A stretch of 64,000 nt of DNA from Clostridium sp. MB40-C1 (GTDB lineage: Bacteria > Bacillota > Clostridia > Clostridiales > Clostridiaceae), in the NCBI RefSeq assembly GCF_030913655.1, contig NZ_CP133189.1, forward strand, positions 434,001-498,000. The letters are read 5' to 3'. The notes beneath the pieces are model-generated. The model was not told the origin of the DNA and made no database searches. It was given only the letters and a program-made list of their open reading frames with translations. This document shows, piece after piece, positions 18,653-28,125 of the stretch (position 1 is its first letter; each line of letters begins with the position of its first letter). The position numbers were made by a program, and so were the translations under genes.

Positions 18653-20386
18653 TTATTTTTTTACATAATAAGTATGAAGAAGCTCATGAGCTTTTTCACC
18701 ATAAGGTTCACCTAAAAATTCTTTATATAATTTTTGAATTGATGGATTTTCATGAGATTTTCTATATTGTTTGTGTTCATCTTCTTTATATAATGCCTCA
18801 ATTCTCTTTTTTAGTATAGAGGTATCTCCGTGAATATAGGGTTGACCTCCGCCACCTATACATCCTCCAGGGCAGGCCATTATTTCTATAAGATGATAGT
18901 TTGCTTTACCTTCTCTTATTAATTCAAGAAGATTTGAAGCATTTCCAAGACCATTTGTTACAGCCACCTTCACTTCCATATCATTTATTTTTAAAGAAGC
19001 TTCTTTAACACCCTCGTAACCTCTTACAGATTTAAATTCTAGGGGAGGACCAGATTTTTTAGTAATCCATTCATAAGCAGTACGTACGGCTGCTTCCATT
19101 ACTCCACCAGAAGCACCAAAAATGTCGGCAGCTCCTGTAGATTCGCCAAGTGGATTATCGAATTCATCATCTTCCAAAGAATTAAAATCAATTCCTGCTT
19201 CCTTAATCATTTTAGCAATTTCTCTAGTAGTTAATACAATGTCTACATCTCTTATACCATCTCTGTGCATTTCATCTCTTGCAGCTTCATATTTTTTAGC
19301 GAGACATGGCATAATTGAAACTACAACTATTTTTTCAGGAGGAACATTAATTTTCTCTGCAAAATAAGTTTTAGCTATAGTTCCAAACATTTGTTGTGGT
19401 GATTTACAAGTGGAAGGAATATCCAATAAATCTGAAAAACGATGTTCAAGTAAATTTATCCAACCAGGACAACAACTTGTTAACATAGGTAGTCTTCCAT
19501 TATGTTCTAGCCTATGTACAAATTCAGCTGCTTCTTCCATTATAGTCAAATCAGCTCCAAAGTTAGTATCAAATACATAATCAAATCCTAACTCTCTAAG
19601 AGCAGATACCATTTTACCAGTAACTAAGGTTCCAGGTTCTAGATCAAACTCTTCTCCTAATGCTGCTCTTATAGCAGGAGCAGTTTCTACTACAACAATT
19701 TTGTCAGGGTCATTTATTGCATCCCAAGCATTAGGTATAAAATTAACTTCTGTTAGAGCTGCAGTAGGACAAACGGCTACACATTGACCACAGAAAGTAC
19801 AATTTGTTTCAGCCATAGGATCATTAAATGAAGGGGCGATAACTGTATTAAAACCTCTATTTATAGCAGATAATACATTACATTTTTGTACATCATTACA
19901 CATAGTCTCACATCGCCTACACAAGACACATTTGTTCATATTTCTTATAATAGAATAACTGGAGTTATCAGTTTTATAACTTAGTTGCTTGCCTTCATAT
20001 CTTATTTCACGAATTCCTAACTCTGCAGCTAGGGATTGAAGCTCGCAATTCATGTTTTTTTCACATAATAAACATTCCTTAGGGTGAGCTGAAAGATAAA
20101 GTTCAACTACAGCTCTTCGAGATTTTATAGCTCTGATAGAGTTAGTTTTAACTACCATTCCTTCTACTACTGGAGTAGAGCAAGCAGGAGCAAGATTCTT
20201 TTTACCTTCAACTTCTACTACACAAACTCTACAAGAACCGGGATCATTTACTGTTCTATCATCATGAAGTTTAAAATGGCATAAGGTTGGAATATGAATA
20301 TTAAGCTTTTGGGCAGCTTTAAGGATAGAACTCCCTTCATCTACTTGAACCTTTCTACCGTTTATAGTTAAAGTTACTAAACTCAA
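18653..20386 (-). CDS. hydA: [FeFe]-hydrogenase catalytic subunit (NADH-linked, HydA/HndD type)
   Basis: Produces or oxidises H2 as the catalytic subunit of a trimeric NADH/ferredoxin hydrogenase. Domains in order: N-terminal [2Fe-2S] plant-type (Cys in CHFKLHDD and GSCRVC), the His-ligated [4Fe-4S] site HPKECLLCEKNMNC, two [4Fe-4S] sites CVLCRRCETMC and CTFCGQCVAVC, then the H-cluster motifs TSCCPGW, MPCLAKKYE and MACPGGCIGGGGQP, then the small-subunit-like C-terminal helix. About 577 residues. TTG 20386 is preferred because GAGGTG lies about six bases upstream; GTG 20395 overlaps that site. Promoter-distal gene of hydCBA. Confidence 0.96.
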   Translation of the reverse strand: MSLVTLTINGRKVQVDEGSSILKAAQKLNIHIPTLCHFKLHDDRTVNDPGSCRVCVVEVEGKKNLAPACSTPVVEGMVVKTNSIRAIKSRRAVVELYLSAHPKECLLCEKNMNCELQSLAAELGIREIRYEGKQLSYKTDNSSYSIIRNMNKCVLCRRCETMCNDVQKCNVLSAINRGFNTVIAPSFNDPMAETNCTFCGQCVAVCPTAALTEVNFIPNAWDAINDPDKIVVVETAPAIRAALGEEFDLEPGTLVTGKMVSALRELGFDYVFDTNFGADLTIMEEAAEFVHRLEHNGRLPMLTSCCPGWINLLEHRFSDLLDIPSTCKSPQQMFGTIAKTYFAEKINVPPEKIVVVSIMPCLAKKYEAARDEMHRDGIRDVDIVLTTREIAKMIKEAGIDFNSLEDDEFDNPLGESTGAADIFGASGGVMEAAVRTAYEWITKKSGPPLEFKSVRGYEGVKEASLKINDMEVKVAVTNGLGNASNLLELIREGKANYHLIEIMACPGGCIGGGGQPYIHGDTSILKKRIEALYKEDEHKQYRKSHENPSIQKLYKEFLGEPYGEKAHELLHTYYVKK

Positions 20387-20405
20387 AACGTTCACCTCTT
20401 TTGTA

Positions 20406-22301
20406 CTATTTTTTTATTATTGCATCAACAGGGCAAACTTCGTAACAAGTGCCACATTTGATACATCTTTCTTGATCAATAATATGTTTTTTTCTAACTT
20501 CTCCTATTATGCAAGTTACAGGACATTCTTTAGCACATCTTGTGCAGCCAATACATTTATCTGTTATTTCAAATCTTAATAGGCTTTTACAGGTTCCAGC
20601 AGGGCAAGTTTTATCCTTTACGTGAGCTTCATATTCATTCATAAAGTAGTTCATAGTACTTAATATAGGATTTGGAGAGGTTTGACCAAGCCCACATAAG
20701 GAAGTATCTTTTATTATTTCCCCAAGTTCTTTTAAATTTGTTAGGTCTTGTTCTGTTCCTTTGCCTTCAGTTATTCTATCTAATATTTCATATAAACGAG
20801 TGTTTCCTATTCTACATGGTGTGCATTTACCACAAGATTCGTCTAAAGTGAATTCTAAATAGAATTTTGCAATATCAACCATACAATTATCCTCATCCAT
20901 TACGATCATTCCTCCTGATCCCATCATAGATCCTACAGAGTTCAATGATTCATAATCAATAGGAGTATCTAATAAGGAATAAGGAATACAACCCCCGGAA
21001 GGGCCACCAGTCTGAACAGCTTTAAATTTACGATTATCTTTTATTCCTCCTCCTATGTCAAAGATAATCTCTCTTAGAGTAGTTCCCATAGGTACCTCTA
21101 CAAGACCTACATTATTAATTTTACCTGCTAAGGCAAAAACTTTTGTTCCTTTGGAGGTTTCTGTGCCAATAGAAGTAAACCATTTTACGCCATTATTTAT
21201 TATTGGTGGGATATTTGCAAAAGTCTCTACATTGTTTACACTTGTTGGTTTATCCCATAAACCTTGTTCTGCTGGAAATGGAGGTTTATTGGAAGGTTCG
21301 CCACGGTAGCCTTCTATAGAGTGAATTAAAGCAGTTTCTTCTCCACAAACAAAGGCACCTGCACCATATTTTAGTTCTATGTCAAAATTAAATTTTGATC
21401 CTAAGATATTATTACCAAGAAGGCCATACTCATGAGCTTGTTTTATAGCTATTTTAAGCCTATTTATAGCTAAAGGATATTCTGCTCTTATATATATAAA
21501 TCCTTTTGAAGCGCCTATAGCATAACCGGAAATTGCCATAGCTTCAAGTACACTATGAGGATCTCCTTCTAAAATAGAACGATCCATAAAAGCACCTGGA
21601 TCTCCCTCATCTGCATTACATACTATAAATTTTTGATCAGCCTTATTTTGTTTTGCGAAATGCCATTTTTTACCCGTAGGAAATCCTCCGCCGCCTCTTC
21701 CTCTTAATCCTGAATCACTTATTAATTTAATTACTTCATCTTGAGTCATAGAAGATAATACTTTTCCTAGTGCTAGATAGCCTTGGGCAGCTATAGCTTC
21801 TTTTATATCTTCAGGATTTATTAATCCACAGTTTCTAAGGGCGATTCTATACTGTTTTTTATAAAAAGACATTTCATCTTGCCTTTTTACTTTATCTTTT
21901 AAAGTAGGTTCTTCATATAATAAGCTTTCAACAATTTTGCCTTTAACTAAATGAGATTCAACAATTTCTTTTACGTTTTCTGGTTTAACTTGAACATAAA
22001 AAACATTATCAGGAAGTATTTTTACTATAGGACCTTTTTCACAGAAACCAAAACATCCAGTTACATGAACTGTTGTTATATCAGATAATTCATGATTTTT
22101 AATTTCATTTTCTAAAGAATCAATAATTTCGTAGCTATTTGAAGCCTTACATCCTGTTCCTCCACAAACTAGAATTTCTCTTTTACATCGTTTGTTTTCA
22201 ACTAAAATTTCATCTTCATGAGATAAATGTCTTAGATTTAGTAATTCTTTAAATTCTTCATGTTTTTTTTGTAGTTCTTCAAAGGATTTAATTTTACTCA
22301 A
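20406..22301 (-). CDS. hydB: Hydrogenase NuoF-like subunit HydB (FMN, NADH-binding)
   Basis: The NADH-oxidising, flavin-containing subunit of the trimeric hydrogenase. In 631 residues: an N-terminal thioredoxin-like [2Fe-2S] domain (CGGTGCK and TGCFGFC), the NuoF core with GRGGGGFPTG and DEGDPGAFMDRS for NADH/FMN, the [4Fe-4S] motif SCGKCTPCR, and two C-terminal ferredoxin motifs CIGCTRCAKEC and CIKCGTCYEVC. The extra N- and C-terminal iron-sulfur domains are the HydB pattern of bifurcating enzymes. Starts at TTG with AAGGAGG; 3 bases after hydC. Confidence 0.96.
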   Translation of the reverse strand: MSKIKSFEELQKKHEEFKELLNLRHLSHEDEILVENKRCKREILVCGGTGCKASNSYEIIDSLENEIKNHELSDITTVHVTGCFGFCEKGPIVKILPDNVFYVQVKPENVKEIVESHLVKGKIVESLLYEEPTLKDKVKRQDEMSFYKKQYRIALRNCGLINPEDIKEAIAAQGYLALGKVLSSMTQDEVIKLISDSGLRGRGGGGFPTGKKWHFAKQNKADQKFIVCNADEGDPGAFMDRSILEGDPHSVLEAMAISGYAIGASKGFIYIRAEYPLAINRLKIAIKQAHEYGLLGNNILGSKFNFDIELKYGAGAFVCGEETALIHSIEGYRGEPSNKPPFPAEQGLWDKPTSVNNVETFANIPPIINNGVKWFTSIGTETSKGTKVFALAGKINNVGLVEVPMGTTLREIIFDIGGGIKDNRKFKAVQTGGPSGGCIPYSLLDTPIDYESLNSVGSMMGSGGMIVMDEDNCMVDIAKFYLEFTLDESCGKCTPCRIGNTRLYEILDRITEGKGTEQDLTNLKELGEIIKDTSLCGLGQTSPNPILSTMNYFMNEYEAHVKDKTCPAGTCKSLLRFEITDKCIGCTRCAKECPVTCIIGEVRKKHIIDQERCIKCGTCYEVCPVDAIIKK

Positions 22302-22304
22302 GTT

Positions 22305-22793
22305 TTAAACCTCCTTTTCTGAATAAGATTCAATTACTTTTCTCACATCTTCTTTTTTAAAATGTCCATAAACTTTATCATTTACTGTAACTACAGGAGC
22401 AAGACCACAAGCACCAACACATCTTAGAACTTCAATAGTAAAGGTACCATCTTCAGTAGTTTCACCAGCCTTTATATTTAATTCTCTTTCAAATTCTTCT
22501 AAAATTAAATTTGCACCTTTTACAAAACAAGCTGTTCCCATACATATATTTATTACATACTTTCCTCTAGGTTTTGTTGTAAAATAAGAGTAGAAAGTTA
22601 CTACACCATATACCTTAGGAACGGGCACATTTAATTTGTAGGCTATATAACTTTGTACATCGTCGGGAAGGTACCCAAAAATATGTTGAGCTTCATGAAG
22701 AACTTCGATTAAAGAACTTTGGTCGTTAGGAACTTTATCTATAAATTGATCTAATTTCTTGAATTTATCTTCTTTTATCTCATTTGAGCACAT
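22305..22793 (-). CDS. hydC: Hydrogenase NuoE-like subunit HydC ([2Fe-2S])
   Basis: First gene of the hydrogenase operon. A 162-residue NuoE/24-kDa-like protein with the [2Fe-2S] ligands CMGTAC and CVGACG and the family segment VYGVVTFYSYF. It passes electrons between the NADH subunit HydB and the rest of the complex. Start ATG 22793 follows AAAGGAGG. The order hydC-hydB-hydA on the minus strand matches NADP/NAD-reducing hydrogenases of clostridia and Thermotoga; confurcation with ferredoxin is inferred from subunit make-up. Confidence 0.95.
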   Translation of the reverse strand: MCSNEIKEDKFKKLDQFIDKVPNDQSSLIEVLHEAQHIFGYLPDDVQSYIAYKLNVPVPKVYGVVTFYSYFTTKPRGKYVINICMGTACFVKGANLILEEFERELNIKAGETTEDGTFTIEVLRCVGACGLAPVVTVNDKVYGHFKKEDVRKVIESYSEKEV

Positions 22794-22926
22794 AATATAT
22801 ACCTCCTTTTAATAGATTTATTAAAACTATTTTTAGCAATAAATCAAGATATTATTATGTTTTTAAATTTATAGTTTTCTTTTTAAAGTTTTTTAGCAAA
22901 ATAAAAAGGAATAATATAAATATAGA

Positions 22927-22966
22927 TAAAAAAAGACTATAGCCATATTTATGACTATAGTCTATA
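22927..22966 (-). terminator. Terminator after pssA
   Basis: AGACTATAG at 22934-22942 and CTATAGTCT at 22955-22963, with an A-run at 22927-22934 that becomes the U-run on the minus strand. Confidence 0.8.
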
Positions 22967-22975
22967 TTTTTAATT

Positions 22976-23506
22976 TTATAGTTTTTTAATTTTTATATTG
23001 CATACCATAAGATAAGATAAAATTAATAAAAGTAAAGCAGGTATTTGATTATGGGTTGGACTATTTGTTGCACTATTTAAAGTTAATAAAGTATATATAG
23101 ATAAAAGCATACCAGCAATAGTTATAGGAATTCCTGAAAACGAACCATCAAAATCAGTAATATTATACCTGGCTAATCTATAAGCTCCTGCAATAGGGAA
23201 AATTAAAGCCAATAAATATCCTGAAAATCCAAGTTGACTAAAGCTATTAACATTAAATACTAGGATAGAAGGTGCTACTCCAAATGATATAAGATCAGCT
23301 AAAGAATCCAGTTCCTTACCAAGATCACTAGAGACGTTAAAACGTCGCGCTAATCGTCCATCATATCTATCCATAATAGCTGAAATTATTATAAAATAAC
23401 ATGCTAGTCTATAATTTTCTTGAAAACTCATAATTAATGATAAAATTCCAAAAGCTAGATTACCTAAAGTAAACATATTGGGTATAGCATTTTTTATTTT
23501 TAACAT
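22976..23506 (-). CDS. pssA: CDP-diacylglycerol-serine O-phosphatidyltransferase
   Basis: Makes phosphatidylserine from CDP-diacylglycerol and L-serine in the membrane; precursor of phosphatidylethanolamine. A 176-residue polytopic protein with the full CDP-alcohol phosphotransferase motif DGRLAR-x8-G-x3-D-x3-D (DYDGRLARRF followed by GKELDSLAD, about residues 47-73). The N-terminal NMFTLGNLAFG is typical of the Bacillus-type PssA. Start ATG 23506 with GGAGTG. No phosphatidylserine decarboxylase is adjacent. Confidence 0.93.
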   Translation of the reverse strand: MLKIKNAIPNMFTLGNLAFGILSLIMSFQENYRLACYFIIISAIMDRYDGRLARRFNVSSDLGKELDSLADLISFGVAPSILVFNVNSFSQLGFSGYLLALIFPIAGAYRLARYNITDFDGSFSGIPITIAGMLLSIYTLLTLNSATNSPTHNQIPALLLLILSYLMVCNIKIKKL

Positions 23507-23628
23507 AGTGTATCACTCCAAAATTTAATGACTTTATTATAGGGTATCAAATATATCTTATATATCTCTTATAGAAATCTTAAATCCTCCTTAAATTTTA
23601 GCTGAAGATTAATGGAGGAAATAATTTA

Positions 23629-25053
23629 TTAAAACATGGGCTTCTTTAAAATAATGGTGAATTTACAGCCTTTACCTTTGTCTGTATCAAGACGAAGGGT
23701 TCCGCCATGCTTTTCTATTATTGTTTTTGTTATGGCAAGTCCTAAACCGGTGCCACCGCTCTTAGAATTTCTTGAGGAATCTACTCTTACAAAAGGTTCA
23801 AATATGTCTTTAACAAGTTCTTTTGGTATTCCTATCCCATTATCTTCTAAAATTATATTAATTTTATCTTCCATATTTTCTACTTCGATTTTTAGTGTTG
23901 TCCCTAAAGGATTATATTTTATACTATTTAGTATAAGGTTACTTATAGCTCTGTCTAAGTTTTTATAATCAAATTGTATTATAATTCCTTCTTCTGGTAT
24001 ATCAAAATCATAATGCATATCCTTTTCTTCCATTTGAGGTATATATACAGCTATTAATTCTCTTAAAAACTCGCATATGTCACCTTTTTGTAGTGATATG
24101 CTAAAATCAGTACTTTCTAGCTTAGAGTATTCAAATAAATCTTTGATTAGGTTATTAGCCCTTATACTGTTGTTCTCAATAACTGATAGAAATTTAATTC
24201 TTTCTTTTTCGTCAATGCTAGGATTTTTAATTAATAAATCAGAATATCCAATAACACTAGCAAGTGGATTTTTTAAATCATGAGATATATCCATGATTAG
24301 TTTTCTCCTGTTTTTTTCTGATTTTTCTTTCAAATTAGTTTCCTCTTCGATTTTAGCAGCCATTAAGTTAAAAGCTTCACTTAATTCTCCAAATTCATTT
24401 TCAGATTTTAGAGAAATTCTAGTTGAGTAATCTCCATCTGTAATTCTTTTTACACCATTTAATATTATTTTAAGAGGAGTTACAAAATTCTTCGAAGTTA
24501 GTCTAGAATAAAGTAGTATTCCAAGAACAAGAGTTATAAGGTAGAAAAACAATATTGATTTTAATATGATATTTGGCTTAAATTTAGAATCTTTGGTATA
24601 TAAAGATTGTAGGTTTTTACTAGGAATACCTACTACTAATAAAAATTCTTTATTTTTATTATAAGCAAAGCTATATATATAGTCATCCTCATATTCAAAA
24701 GCATCTTGGTGAGATAGAATCATTTCATGATAATCTTTTCTGGTATACTTCTTTTTATTGTAAGGAGTATTACCTCGTTTATATATAACGTTTAAGTTTT
24801 TGTCGATTATTTCAATAAATCCATTAACTTCTACTATTTTTGAAACATCTATAGTTTTATAGTCATCTTTCATAAGATGAGTAGCTACTATTCTTGCTTG
24901 ATCTATATTTTTTATTGAAATACTAGTAACATACATAATAATTATTAAGCATACTACAAGTATAAAAGTCATTAAAAAATAAAGAAAAACATAATTCCTT
25001 AATAGTAGATTTGCAATTTTTCTTTTTCTTTTCTTATTTTTTTTTCTTATCAT
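23629..25053 (-). CDS. Sensor histidine kinase (HAMP, OmpR-partner type)
   Basis: A 474-residue membrane kinase. N-terminal transmembrane helix (about 14-40), extracellular sensor region (about 41-165), second helix (about 165-186), HAMP domain (about 187-240), dimerisation domain with phospho-acceptor His in MDISHDLKNP, and ATPase domain with LILNSIKYN (N box), DNGIGIP (G1) and GGTGLGLAI (G2). Its start overlaps the stop of the response regulator gene by four bases (ATGA). The signal is unknown; no target gene sits next to it. Confidence 0.93.
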   Translation of the reverse strand: MIRKKNKKRKRKIANLLLRNYVFLYFLMTFILVVCLIIIMYVTSISIKNIDQARIVATHLMKDDYKTIDVSKIVEVNGFIEIIDKNLNVIYKRGNTPYNKKKYTRKDYHEMILSHQDAFEYEDDYIYSFAYNKNKEFLLVVGIPSKNLQSLYTKDSKFKPNIILKSILFFYLITLVLGILLYSRLTSKNFVTPLKIILNGVKRITDGDYSTRISLKSENEFGELSEAFNLMAAKIEEETNLKEKSEKNRRKLIMDISHDLKNPLASVIGYSDLLIKNPSIDEKERIKFLSVIENNSIRANNLIKDLFEYSKLESTDFSISLQKGDICEFLRELIAVYIPQMEEKDMHYDFDIPEEGIIIQFDYKNLDRAISNLILNSIKYNPLGTTLKIEVENMEDKINIILEDNGIGIPKELVKDIFEPFVRVDSSRNSKSGGTGLGLAITKTIIEKHGGTLRLDTDKGKGCKFTIILKKPMF

Positions 25054-25745
25054 TTTATATTCTCCAACTTATATCCTATACCACGTACCGTTTTAAGATG
25101 TTTAGGAGACTTTGGAATATCTTCTATTTTGTCTCTTAAATGACTTATATGAACCATTATAGTATTGTCATCACCATAATATGGGTCTTGCCAAACAGCT
25201 TCATATAATTGTTTTTTTGTATATACTTTACCTGGGTTTTCCATAAGCAATTCTAAAATTTTATATTCTTTGGGGTTTAAATCTACTACTTTATCATTTT
25301 TATATAGTGTGAAACTTTCTTTGTCAAGCTTTAAATCACCTATAGCAAGTGTAGAATTTATATGACCATTAGTGTATTTATAATATCGTCTGAGTTGAGC
25401 AGCCACTCTAGCTATTACTTCAATGGGACTAAAAGGCTTTACTATATAATCATCTGCACCCAAACCTAGTCCTAAAATTTTATCAGTATCTTCTACTCTT
25501 GCGGTAAGAAAAATAACTGGAATTTCGCTTGTGGATCTTATTTTCTTTAATACTTTAAATCCATCTATATAAGGCATCATAACATCAAGTAAGGCTAAAT
25601 CTATATGTTCACTGTCAAAAATTTTCAAAGCTTCAATACCATTTTCAGCTTGATATATAGTGTAACCTTCTTTGCTTAAATGAAGTTCTAAAAGTTCTCT
25701 TATATCTTGTTCATCTTCTGCAATTAAAATATTCATTAAAATCAC
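25050..25745 (-). CDS. OmpR-family response regulator
   Basis: A 231-residue receiver plus winged-helix regulator. Receiver Asp in LALLDVMMP, LTARVED and GADDYIVKPFSP with conserved Lys; the C-terminal DNA-binding wing has LNPKEYKILELLM and VRGIGYKLE. It is the first gene of the two-gene operon and overlaps the kinase gene. The upstream 230 bases (25746-25973) are shared with the divergent mnmM gene and are AT-rich; I saw no clear autoregulatory box. Confidence 0.95.
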   Translation of the reverse strand: MILMNILIAEDEQDIRELLELHLSKEGYTIYQAENGIEALKIFDSEHIDLALLDVMMPYIDGFKVLKKIRSTSEIPVIFLTARVEDTDKILGLGLGADDYIVKPFSPIEVIARVAAQLRRYYKYTNGHINSTLAIGDLKLDKESFTLYKNDKVVDLNPKEYKILELLMENPGKVYTKKQLYEAVWQDPYYGDDNTIMVHISHLRDKIEDIPKSPKHLKTVRGIGYKLENIK

Positions 25746-25973
25746 CTACCTAAATAAATTTGTATAAGTTTAATGGTTACTTTTATGATATAGTAAAAAT
25801 ATTATTAAGTAAAGTTGAATTCAACTAAGTTCAAGCGTTATAGCTAGATTAATATTATATATCGAATTAATTATTTAACAACTTAGAAAAAATTAAGTTA
25901 ATAAATTATATTATTAAAAAAATATTTTCTTAAAAAATAGAATTGAGGAAATTAGAAAGGTGAGTTTATAGAT

Positions 25974-26543
25974 ATGGAAAAAAATTATTTAACAAATTCA
26001 TTAAACTTGGGGAAGGAACTTTGCATGAAAAAAGTTATGAAAGGAGATATTGTAGTAGATGCTACTATGGGTAATGGAAATGATACAGTTTTTTTAGCTA
26101 GTCTTGTAGGAGAGAATGGGAAGGTGTATGCTTTTGATATTCAAGAAAATGCTTTGGAAAATACTAAAGAAAAGATTATAAAACAAAATTTAAATAATCA
26201 AGTTAAACTTATTAAAGATGGACACGAAAATATAGAAAGATATGTAAAGGAAGAGGTTAAGCTTGTTATGTTTAATTTAGGATATCTTCCTGGTAAAGAT
26301 AAAAAAGTTACAACTAAAGCAGATACAACTTTGATAGCAATACAAAAATCACTTAATATATTAAGAAAAAGTGGAATTATTATTTTAATAATATATCATG
26401 GACATAAAGAAGGTAAAGAAGAAAAAGTATTAATAGAAAACTATATCAAAAATCTAGATCAAAAACAGTATAATGTAATTCAATTATCTTTTGTTAATCA
26501 GATAAATAATCCTCCGATTTTAATTGCTATTGAGAAAAGATAA
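25974..26543 (+). CDS. mnmM: tRNA (mnm5s2U34)-methyltransferase MnmM (YtqB family)
   Basis: A 189-residue class I SAM methyltransferase. SAM-binding motif VDATMGNGNDTVFLA followed by VYAFDIQENAL and MFNLGYLPGKDK is the YtqB pattern; YtqB has been identified as the enzyme that completes mnm5s2U34 in tRNAs of Gram-positive bacteria. ATG 25974 follows AAGGTGAG. The gene is alone on the + strand, divergent from the two-component system. Substrate assignment comes from the family; the fold is direct from sequence. Confidence 0.85.
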   Translation: MEKNYLTNSLNLGKELCMKKVMKGDIVVDATMGNGNDTVFLASLVGENGKVYAFDIQENALENTKEKIIKQNLNNQVKLIKDGHENIERYVKEEVKLVMFNLGYLPGKDKKVTTKADTTLIAIQKSLNILRKSGIIILIIYHGHKEGKEEKVLIENYIKNLDQKQYNVIQLSFVNQINNPPILIAIEKR

Positions 26544-26669
26544 TTGTATACTATTAAAATCTAGTATTTATTTTATAGTTAAATTGTAAGTTATTAAGAA
26601 AAAATATTTAATGATAGAGTGAAAACTTAAAGATATTTTAAAATTTCCAAATTACAAGGAGGATGCATA

Positions 26670-27761
26670 TTGTTTAATAAAAGGAAAGACTATATAAATT
26701 TAGTAATTGCGATAGTTATAGCGTTTATTTTTATAAAGATAGTAGATAATTATAAATTCATTTTAGATGGAATAGGTAGACTTATCTCTATACTAACTCC
26801 ATTTATATATGCATTTTTAATAGCATATATTTTAAATCCACTTATGTCTTTTCTAGAGAAGAAATTTAAGATGAAAAGAACAGTAAGTATGCTAGTTACT
26901 TATTCTTTGATAATTAGTCTTATATTCTTTTTATTAATGGGATTAGTACCAAAAGCAGTATCCAATTTAGCTGATTTAATAGAAAGCTTACCACAGCTTA
27001 CTTATAAAACAGAGAAATGGGTAAATGATTTAACAGCAAATGTAGATATTTTAAATAAAGTAAAAGTAAAATTTTTAAATGAATTTGCTTCACTTATTCC
27101 TAAAATGACCAATATTCTTAGTATTACTTTAAATACAGTTTTTATGAAGACAGTATCTATTACAGTTTCTTTAGTGAATATAATATTTGGACTAATAATA
27201 TCTATTTATGTGCTTTATGATAAAGAATTATTTATAGAAAACACGAGAAAATTTATATATATAGTCTTAAAGAAACAGAGAGGCGACAGTGTTATAAATT
27301 TTTTTGGACATGTACATGAGATGATCGGAACTTGTATAGGAACAAAAGCAATAGACTCATTTATAATAGCAGTTATTTGCTTTATTGGAATAACAATTTT
27401 AAAGTCGCCTTATACTATAATAATAACCATAGTTGTTGGAGTTACAAATATGATACCTTATTTTGGACCATTTGTAGGTATGATAACAGCATTTATAATA
27501 AATTTATTTTTTAATCCTATTGTAGCTGTAAAAATTTTAATATTTTTATTTTTACTTCAACAATTTGATGCATGGTATCTAGATCCTAAATTAATAGGAA
27601 ATAAGGTTGGATTAAGTCCATTTTTAATGATTTTAGCTATAACATTAGGTGGAAGTTTTTTTGGCGTTTTAGGCATGTTTTTGGCAGCACCGACTATGGC
27701 TGTGATAAAAATTTATGTTGATAAATTTATGATGAAATATGGTGATATAAATAGTAATTAG
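26670..27761 (+). CDS. AI-2E family transporter (permease-like), paralogue 1
   Basis: A 363-residue polytopic protein of the AI-2E/PerM family with about seven to eight hydrophobic helices. Hallmarks are the C-terminal blocks MIPYFGPFVG, LLQQFDAWYLDPK and GNKVGLSPFLMILAITLGG. Members have been linked to autoinducer-2 export or Na+/H+ antiport, but function here is not known. Start TTG 26670 with AAGGAGG. A paralogue lies at 58706 on the other strand. A repeat element begins right after the stop. Confidence 0.87.
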   Translation: MFNKRKDYINLVIAIVIAFIFIKIVDNYKFILDGIGRLISILTPFIYAFLIAYILNPLMSFLEKKFKMKRTVSMLVTYSLIISLIFFLLMGLVPKAVSNLADLIESLPQLTYKTEKWVNDLTANVDILNKVKVKFLNEFASLIPKMTNILSITLNTVFMKTVSITVSLVNIIFGLIISIYVLYDKELFIENTRKFIYIVLKKQRGDSVINFFGHVHEMIGTCIGTKAIDSFIIAVICFIGITILKSPYTIIITIVVGVTNMIPYFGPFVGMITAFIINLFFNPIVAVKILIFLFLLQQFDAWYLDPKLIGNKVGLSPFLMILAITLGGSFFGVLGMFLAAPTMAVIKIYVDKFMMKYGDINSN

Positions 27762-28106
27762 ATATTAGATATTAGATACTAGGCTAAAGGTACCAGGTGA
27801 TAGATATTTAAACTTCTAGTAGGAAGGAAAATATGTTTTGTTAGGACAAAATTTTTAAAAGAGAATCTTTAGTTGATAGTCGCTAATCGCTAGAAGAATT
27901 GCAAGAGTTTTTTTAAGGTATTTAGAGATTAGAGATTTAAGATGAACGTCTAGGGTACTTGATACTTGACAAAAAATTTTACGGAAGCTAAAATCGACCT
28001 AGCACCTAGCACCTAGCACCTAGCACCTAGCACCTAGCACCTAGCACCTAGCACCTAGCACCTAGCACCTAGCACCTAGCACCTAGCACCTAGCACCTAG
28101 CACCTA
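27762..28106 (+). repeat. Intergenic palindromic element, copy 3, with tandem tail
   Basis: The gap between the AI-2E-family gene and cobO. It has GATATTAGATATTAGATACTAGG at the left, hairpin GTTTTGT-TAGG-ACAAAAT (27835-27852), ATAGTCGCTAATCGCTAGAAG, then GGTATTTAGAGATTAGAGATT, then TAGGGTACTTGATACTTGAC and GGAAGCTAAAATCG, then the heptamer array. It aligns to copy 1 almost end to end with small indels. It holds no gene. Confidence 0.85.
27998..28106 (+). repeat. Perfect 7-bp tandem array, 15 x CCTAGCA
   Basis: Positions 27998-28102 are 15 uninterrupted CCTAGCA units followed by CCTA and an A-run, the same end sequence as the array before coaE. The TGGAGG ribosome site of cobO starts about six bases later. 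Confidence 0.97.
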
Positions 28107-28125
28107 AAAACTGGAGGTTTGAGCT

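Noticed and set aside
18637-18819. ORF on the + strand over the hydrogenase 3' end
   Set aside because: It overlaps a clear minus-strand gene with complete H-cluster motifs and has no ribosome site.
19122-19367. Further + strand ORF inside hydA
   Set aside because: It is a shadow of the conserved hydrogenase reading frame.
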